Shown here: in pieces, positions 58,185-64,000 of the stretch | Position numbering within the stretch: the stretch's first letter is position 1 | Layout of the letters: every line of letters starts with the position of its first letter | Assembly (NCBI GenBank): GCA_021292105.1 | Contig: CM037875.1 | Location: 249,152 to 313,151 of the forward strand | Source: Anadara kagoshimensis | Lineage: Eukaryota > Mollusca > Bivalvia > Arcoida > Arcidae | Direction of reading: 5' to 3' | Length of the DNA: 64,000 nt | Notes under the pieces: generated by a model | Told to the model about the DNA's origin: nothing | The model's database searches: none | What the model saw: the letters and a program-made list of their open reading frames with translations, nothing else | Position numbers and translations under genes: made by a program

Positions 58185-58232
58185 AAGCGAGAAAGAGTGA
58201 GAGAGAGAAAGAGTGAGAGAGAGAGAGAGAGA
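58185..58232. repeat. (GA)n microsatellite
   Basis: GAGAGAGAAAGAGTGAGAGA-type purine tract. Causes a charged RERERERE frame on the plus strand. Confidence 0.9.
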
Positions 58233-58563
58233 AGTGGAATATGGTTTATCAACAGAGGAATTATTTGTTAATCCACTTTTAAAGATATCGAACATGAAAC
58301 TCCATAGAAAAAAACCTTAATATGTGTTAATTTCAAACAAGTAATCTTATTGATATAGTTAGTACTTCTGTAAATAATTTCACAACTAATTTAACCTGTG
58401 AAATTGAATTTTTTTTATTGATTTTCTGAAACAGACTTTACCCTCACCTGCAATTAATACCTATTGCCTTTGCTAATCCTACAACGAACACCAATTCCCA
58501 CTTAGCCAACATTTAAAATCTTACTTATAGGTACAAAATTTCAAAATGTTGGCTAAGTGGGAA

Positions 58564-59063
58564 TAAACCCAAGAACTCTAAGTTAGGTTACAAACGTAAA
58601 TTTCCACCAGTACAGTGAGTAAAAATTTGGATAATAAGGAGCATGTGGACATATGTGACGTCAAATGTGTCCAGGGAAATTCTTGAAATAGAGACACCAA
58701 AGTTTGATAAGGAAATTTATTTGGAGATCCTGTTTAAAAGTTTTTATTTTTTAAATTATGATTTGAACATAATTTTAATTAAGAAATTTCGTGTAAACGT
58801 GACCATACTGAGGTAGGTTATATAAAATCATTTTGTAAGCTGTTACGATGGGGAAATTTCCGTTATTTATGACTGAAAAAAATCAAATTTTCTGTTGTTT
58901 TTAATATAACGAGGACGTATTACAATGAATATACATATGTACAGATACATAACATCCAATCATTTTATTACTTTTATTTTTATATATACCTGATATATTG
59001 ATTATTATTACATTTGATACTTAACAATAGTTATTTCATGTTTGAGTATCGATTCATCAGGTG
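58564..59063. other. Upstream region of the gene at 59,115
   Basis: AT-rich with no gene. At 58,590-58,690 there is faint similarity to the retroelement tail (GTGACGTCAAATGTGTCCAGG, AGAGACACCAAAGTTTGATAA). Otherwise nothing. Confidence 0.45.
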
Positions 59064-59071
59064 TATAAATA
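59064..59071 (+). promoter_or_regulatory. TATA box
   Basis: TATAAATA 51 bp before the ATG at 59,115, in good context (GGTG before, CTAACGC after). It predicts a transcription start at about 59,095 and a ~20-nt leader. Confidence 0.6.
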
Positions 59072-59114
59072 CTAACGCTAATTCACCTAGTTTATCATAT
59101 CAAACACACCGACT

Positions 59115-59232
59115 ATGACGTCACTTACCTGTAAGATTACTGTTCTGTGTTTTCTGTTTGTGGCTGTTGTCTGCAGTCCTCAACCTCATAATGAAATCAA
59201 AAAAAGATTTTCAAGCTGGCACTTTCAAAAAG
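59115..59232 (+). CDS. Secreted small-protein / prohormone-like precursor, exon 1
   Basis: The ATG opens MTSLTCKITVLCFLFVAVVC followed by SPQPHNEIKKRFSSWHFQK and donor AAAG|GTATGA (phase 1). A clear signal peptide is predicted, with cleavage after about residue 20. KKR at positions 29-31 is a dibasic site of the kind cut in prohormones and antimicrobial-peptide precursors. I do not recognise the family. A TATA box lies 51 bp upstream and there is no competing ATG. The reading frame runs on past the donor to 59,351, but codon character deteriorates after the GT. Confidence 0.65.
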
Positions 59233-59720
59233 GTATGAATCTTTTATTTTACTTTTTATTTGATTTAATGAGTCAGATAGTAAACGTTCAATTAAGCTAC
59301 TTAGTGCGCCTTGTCACATTGTGCAAATCCAAATATATTCCCTACAAATAGAAAGGCATCGCTGTCCAAAATAATATCAGTTACAGAAATGGTATGCGAT
59401 GAACAATACAATGTTACTTTGTGACACTTGTGAATTTCCATTCTGTGTTATATTTTATTATATTCAGTTTGTACTTGTGTCCCGATTTTAAATAAACGGT
59501 TGATGTCCTACAAGCATTTTAGTATTTGAATGCGGCTAAAACTGCAGTATCAGGGGCGTCTAGCCATTTAAAAATGACAGACACTTTGTGCAATATTGAA
59601 AACTGGCTCAATGAATTAATTTAATCAGTTTGAAGATGGAAAAAGGGATTGATCTGTATTTGTGTGGTACATTCTACAGAGTTAATTTTTATTTTCCTTT
59701 CTTTTGATCCCAATACATAG

Positions 59721-59732
59721 TACAATTAAAAG
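59721..59732 (+). CDS. Possible 12-bp micro-exon of the same gene
   Basis: CCAATACATAG|TACAATTAAAAG|GTAAGT, with a pyrimidine-rich stretch before it, would add VQLK in phase 1-1. Being a multiple of three it can be skipped without changing frame. Low confidence because so short a motif can occur by chance. Confidence 0.3.
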
Positions 59733-59969
59733 GTAAGTTTTGATAATTGGTTGTTATTTATAATTAAAATGCCAAGGTAGCATGACCGTTAAAAGTATTA
59801 ATCACTTGTGGTCTATTGTTTTTGTCAAGAATGATAAGCGGTGGGAAATTATATCCAGCAGAATTCCCAATGAATGTTTCTGTAGATCTGATAATGTAAT
59901 GTAATGTATTAAGTGTCATACAGAAATTACATAATTCATAGCATTCATAATTACTTCGTTAGGTTTTTA

Positions 59970-60025
59970 ATTGCATATTATACCAGTGTTAATTTTACAC
60001 CACCAGAAAGTCGTTTGATTAACTA
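59970..60025 (-). ncRNA. Fragment of a hammerhead-family flank
   Basis: TTATACCAGTGTTAATTTTA, CACCACCAGAAAGTCGTTTG on the plus strand matches the 3' side (flank, stem I and GTC) of the hammerhead units. The core is lost. Confidence 0.4.
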
Positions 60026-60212
60026 TTGCTAATATTTTCTAATAACGCTAATTTATCTACTGTTTCCTATTGGAAACATGTCAATTTTCCTTTATACTAA
60101 AGTGTGAAAAATAATATAAAAGTAGAAATTTGATTTAATTTTTGTTACATTTATTCGACATTGTCGTTATGAATAAAGCTTTAACGACCATTTATCAAAC
60201 AATTATTTACAG

Positions 60213-60300
60213 CGTTGGGTATATTGTCTCCCGTTTTGAGGAAAACATCTATTCAAAAAGTCTGCACAAGAGCTGCACATTCAAGTGGTTGCCTTTCAAA
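60213..60300 (+). CDS. Prohormone-like precursor, candidate exon 3
   Basis: Acceptor AATTATTTACAG and consensus donor GTAAGT at 60,301 bound an 88-bp exon. Continuing phase 1 from exon 1 gives ALGILSPVLRKTSIQKVCTR then AAHSSGCLS with phase 2 out. Two cysteines eight residues apart (C-x8-C) could form a small disulphide loop, as in several neuropeptides. A second frame is also open (VGYIVSRFEENIYSKSLHKS...), so phase is the only reason for preferring the first. The next exon and stop are unknown. One strong acceptor at 62,946 (TTTATTTTTCAG|T) could continue the frame for about 25 codons but is unproven. Confidence 0.45.
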
Positions 60301-60904
60301 GTAAGTGTATCATTAAGTTCTTATCGATAACGTTATTCTGAATCTGTCGCTTAATTTTTACTTTTGCGATAATAGAAAAAACATATAATAAAAAAACTCT
60401 TTTAAAAAGAAAACACAACTGGAAAATATATACTTACCAATGCCATCGCATTCAAGAACACAACAAATTAATTTTGAACAGTAAAACAAGAAAACATAAG
60501 CACATATCGGAGCCACTTGTTATAAAATACGGAACGGTAGATATGTTTAGACGAACACTATGTTTCCTACCAGAAACAGATACAAGTATTTTTACCCATC
60601 CCATATATAAAACTAACACATGACATGAATGACAAACACCTTGTGTGTACTGATTCAGATCTTTAATTTTATTAATGTTGGATATAAGACTATCAAACAC
60701 CAACTTTACAACAATTAATACACATTTAAAAGCATGAAATTGTTATCGACTTAGTTGTGTTATAGAATTGCCATCAGGGAGTTCTTTAAACCAAGCAATA
60801 AAAGCATTCACGAACGTTTAAATATCCCAGTTCAAAACTAGCCGTTGTATTAGATTTACAACTAAATTTTGATAAAGATAAAATCATGTATATAAATAAT
60901 TAAA
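60301..60904. other. No firm gene
   Basis: The minus-strand frame 60,452-60,703 ends in a hydrophobic MCLCFLVLLFKINLLCS-stop, with a donor-like ATTG|GTAAGT nearby at 60,434, but frame and donor do not agree. Not called. Confidence 0.35.
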
Positions 60905-61635
60905 ATAAAAAACAAACACACTAATCCATGTCCGAATCACAATCCAGAAGCAAAGTAAAAACTTTGGAACTGACAAGTTAGGTTAGACACGTGACCTTTC
61001 ACCAGGGAAGTGAGGCCAGGTGCTCCGGAAGAATAAGCCCCTCCTGTTTAGCTAGCTACACCCGCCACATGTGCAATCAAAACCGTGTGAAAGGAACTTG
61101 GAACTATGAGACGTCAAATATATACAGGACAATCCTGGACACAGAGACATCAAACTTATCAACAATACAGTGAGGACGGACATAAAACTTTTTGAGGGCC
61201 TTGATAAGCCTAGACTTGCAATATCACTGAGTCAACAATATATTTGCAAGCAGTCTACTTCATTGTACAAAGTCCGCGTAGTGGGAACAAGCTCTACCAT
61301 AGCATATTAATTGGGAAACAAATACACCATAAGCAGGAGAAGCAGGTATATTGCTGCATAAAAAATAAAGTTGACAATAGAAAAATTGAAGTCATCACGT
61401 TTGTCATAAAGTTTCAAATGTAGCCTTTCGTGTGCGTCATAATTCAGGTATAAGTCTTAATATAAAGCAGAACTTTAGGAATCAGTCGTGTCTTTTATTT
61501 CAAGCTAACTAGGATAGACGACATTTACATAGTCTCCGAATTTAGGACTGTTAATATACAGAACGTCATCTATATATCGGTATGTTGAGTTGAATTATTT
61601 ATGGCCACCAGCATAAAATTGTTGAGAGTATGTTG
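60905..61635 (-). mobile_element. Retroelement R fragment, RT end to 3' tail
   Basis: Plus-strand order: ACTAATCCATGTCCGAATCA, GGCCAGGTGCTCCGGAAG, TTTAGCTAGCTACACCCGCC, ATCCTGGACACAGAGACATC, CATAATTCAGGTATAAGTC, AACGTCATCTATATATCGG. That is the 3' tail followed, on the minus strand, by decayed SYLDLY and RYIDDV segments. No open frame. Confidence 0.8.
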
Positions 61636-61664
61636 TATCTGTTTTCAGAATTAACATGGATTTC

Positions 61665-61885
61665 TTCGTTTGCCATAGTTCCATGTTCTCTACTCTCTAA
61701 ATTGTGATTTACAAGTAGCGGGTGTATCTTGCTAAACAGTAGACGCTTATCCCTCCGGAGCACCAGGTCCCATTTTCCTTGCTAAAGTAAACGTGTTTAA
61801 CTTAATTTGTCAGTTTTAAAGATTTTATTTTGCTTTGAGATTGTGATTTGGACATGGATTAATAAGTTTGTTAATTACAGAAGGA
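61665..61885 (+). mobile_element. Retroelement R, 3' end in opposite orientation
   Basis: CATAGTTCCATGTTCTCTAC, GCGGGTGTATCTTGCTAAAC, CTCCGGAGCACCAGG and GATTGTGATTTGGACATGG to about 61,880. It is tail-to-tail inverted relative to 60,905-61,635. Confidence 0.75.
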
Positions 61886-61904
61886 AACACAATTACTCCC
61901 TCCA

Positions 61905-62140
61905 AAGTAATTATTTTGAAGACTAGAAAATTAAGTTAAGTATGTAGATCTCTTGCACATAAGAGATAGGCAGCTTCTGTCTACCTAGCCACAGCGTAAC
62001 AAAACAAAACAAAGTTGAGAAGGAAAATGAAGCCATGCCAGAGACCGTGATGACGGTCATTAATGTAAAGTTTATTTATAAGACCTATCATACCAGTGTA
62101 AATTTTGCTGCACTAGCATAAGTACATTTCTGATGTAAAG
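61905..62140 (-). mobile_element. Decayed retroelement 3' end plus hammerhead-family flank
   Basis: 61,960-62,070 (GGCAGCTTCTGTCTACCTAGC, GACCGTGATGACGGTCAT) is a diverged piece of the family tail. 62,088-62,135 (CATACCAGTGTAAATTTTGC, TGCACTAGC) matches the flank of hammerhead units without a core. Confidence 0.45.
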
Positions 62141-63035
62141 TTATGACAGGTTGTTTTTATTTGTAGTTTTAAAGTATCAAGTATAGGCAGCAGAAAATTA
62201 ACAGCACACTTGAATCCATCTTCATCAACTGCACGACTAACCGTTAAAATTGGGCATGTGACTGTAACAGGGAATTGGCAGTTCAAGATCCGTTGGTTGT
62301 AAGTAAAACCTCATTAGTTCTGCAAGACATATCGTTAGCCATCTTCAGGTGTGAATAAAAGTCTCAAAATTAGGATCAATCAGCACCAATCTTTTAATTT
62401 TGAAACGCTTTTAACAGGATCCCGCTGTTTAAAGTAACAATATAAATCACCAAAAGGTTTCATTTGGTTGAAAAACATTACTTGTTAACTATTTTTCTGT
62501 TTTTGTCGTAGTTTACTACATCCAGAAAAATCTAAATTGGCTTAACTGAGGCTAGATATTTATAACCTATTTGTTTAAACCAGGAATAAGTATTTACAGG
62601 ATTAAATACCGAGTAGCAGTTCACACACACCTCGTCTAAAATTTAGCTATATTTTATTTTATAAAAAGGTATTTGTGGTTTTTTTTTTTTTTTTTTGTTT
62701 TTTTTTTTTTAAATACCGTAACGAAGGTTATGCGCGTAAATGCTACATTAAGAATGAATGTAAATTATAGTTTCAGAATATGCCCTTGTTGTCACTGTTA
62801 TCTAAAACTAGTTTTACATCAGTTTTTTATTCTATTATGTATCCCGAACATAAAAATATATTACGGTAATTAATTTTATCATGGATTTGTAAAGGAAATT
62901 TGTGCGACATTCAAAATGTATTGACATTTTTTTTTTTATTTTTCAGTATTGTCAAATTTCAGGACAGCGGGCGGTTTAGTTTAACACTTCAGAACATACT
63001 ACTTTCACTAACTACCGCTTTAAGTAAGATTTTAA
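62141..63035. other. AT-rich sequence with poly-T tracts
   Basis: Contains poly-T at 62,678-62,711 and a strong acceptor-like sequence ending at 62,946. No gene called. Confidence 0.45.
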
Positions 63036-64000
63036 GCTCACCTGAGCCGTAGGCTCAGATGAACTATTGCAATCTATCTTCGCCCGTCATCATCGTCCGT
63101 CGTGCGTCGTTTGTGGTGCGCCATGTGTAAACTTTTCACATTTTAATCAACTCCTCCAAAACTACAAAGCCAAATAGGATGATATTTTACAGTAATGATT
63201 TCAGGTGAGGGCTTTTAGATTTGCACAAATGAAAGGATTATGTCCCCTTGGGGCCCCATAAAGGGGGAAATTGTGAAAATCTTTAAAAATCATCTCCTCT
63301 AAACTTATTAGAGATATAACTTAGATATTACATGTAAAACATACTTAGGGCACCTAGTTTCAGATTTGCACATATCGTAACTGTAGGGGCCAAAATGGAC
63401 AAAAAGCAAGGTACTTAAGGGGGAAATTGCTAAAATTAATGTATTTGTCAATATATCTTGAAAACTATAAACTTTTGGTATAGGCATGTATGTGAGAATA
63501 TTGTAGGCATTTGCACAACAATCACCTTAATATATGAATGAAGGTCATAGGTTCAAAGGTCATGGTCATAGATGCAAACGAATATTGAAACAGTTCATTA
63601 TCTCAAAAACTATACACTTTTTGTATAGGCATTGGAATATTGTAGGCATTGGCCTAACGATCATTTTGATATATGAATGAAAGTCATAGGTTCAAAGGGC
63701 AAGGTCATAGATGCTAACTAATTCTGGAATGGTTTATTATTTAAAAAACTATAAACTTTTTGTATAGGCATGTATATTAGAATATTGTAGGCATTGGCCT
63801 AATGGACATTTTGATATACAGTTGTTTCAGCTTTTTATAAATATGATATTGTAGATAGACTTATATGTATCATTCTTAGGACAAGTTATAATGAATTTGC
63901 ACAAATCCTTGCATATAATTTGCCCTTTATGCTGAAAATTTGGACATTCTCTTTAATGAATGCCAGTGACCATTGAACCCCTGCATGAGATATGTACTCA
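63036..64000. mobile_element. Hairpin-headed interspersed repeat, runs off the window
   Basis: Starts with a near-palindrome AGCTCACCTGAGCC-GTA-GGCTCAGATGA, then GC-richer CGCCCGTCATCATCGTCCGT and CGTGCGTCGTTTG, then AAACTTTTCACATTTTAATC. I know this head from a very common bivalve repeat. Inside, ~180-bp imperfect subrepeats recur: TATAAACTTTTGGTATAGGC, GAATATTGTAGGCATTTGC, AAGGTCATAGGTTCAAAGG (about 63,460, 63,605 and 63,750). No coding frame. The right end lies outside the window. Confidence 0.75.

Larger units (their letters stand above)
56974..58563. mobile_element. Putative TIR element, about 1.6 kb, hosting a nested element
   Basis: Left end TTCCCACTTAGCCACCATTT (56,975) is inverted at the right end (AAAATGTTGGCTAAGTGGGAA, to 58,563). 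A second direct copy of the left motif at 58,495 forms a 69-bp hairpin with the right end. The interior is very AT-rich and includes the element at 57,567-58,168. No transposase. Confidence 0.5.

Noticed and set aside
58011..58271. ORFs with poly-F and RERERE tracts
   Set aside because: They read through poly-T and (GA)n simple repeats inside and next to a MITE.
60452..60703. Minus-strand 83-codon ORF with a hydrophobic end and nearby GTAAGT
   Set aside because: The donor at 60,434 is beyond an in-frame stop, so signal and splice site do not connect.

Overview
This looks like AT-rich, intron-bearing invertebrate nuclear DNA, most likely from a bivalve mollusc. The reasons are small secreted or membrane proteins split into short exons, a mariner (DD34D) relic, many TIR-type miniature elements, and at the right edge a hairpin-headed repeat (CACCTGAGCC...GGCTCAG) of a kind I associate with bivalve genomes. 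No bacterial genes, operons or CRISPR arrays are present. Gene models were made by eye from splice signals and codon phase and are not transcript-supported.

Left third (1-33.7 kb): about 19 kb is minisatellite. There is a 35-bp array (1.08-2.70 kb), a 40-bp array with a ~1.0-kb higher-order repeat (3.6-9.6 kb), a second, unrelated 35-bp family in two arrays (10.4-17.1 and 23.2-26.6 kb) and a 43-bp array (32.56-33.65 kb). The two arrays of that second family sit in a large tandem segmental duplication: 10.2-23.0 kb is repeated as 23.0-32.5 kb. One breakpoint lies inside the LDLa exon of a minus-strand gene.

Middle (32-39 kb): a minus-strand gene encodes a signal peptide, a CUB-like domain in two exons, and an LDL-receptor class A repeat plus a transmembrane helix. 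All introns are phase 1. The terminal exon attached to the CUB exons has indels and an early stop. The duplicated distal copy keeps the open LDLa-TM frame but has lost the first half of LDLa. Around the gene are degenerate reverse-transcriptase fragments (RYIDDV box) and tandem units carrying hammerhead ribozyme cores, which look like retrozymes or Penelope-associated hammerheads.

Right (39-64 kb): a plus-strand gene of four exons (42.3-55.6 kb) encodes a ~117-residue signal peptide / cysteine-rich / single-pass membrane protein. Its 11.4-kb first intron holds a TIR element, a mariner pseudogene that is itself split by a 1-kb TIR element with TA target sites, and paired MITE copies. A third gene starts at 59.1 kb with a TATA box, a signal peptide and a dibasic site; its end is not resolved. 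The rest is retroelement 3' ends, miniature elements and AT-rich DNA with nothing recognisable.
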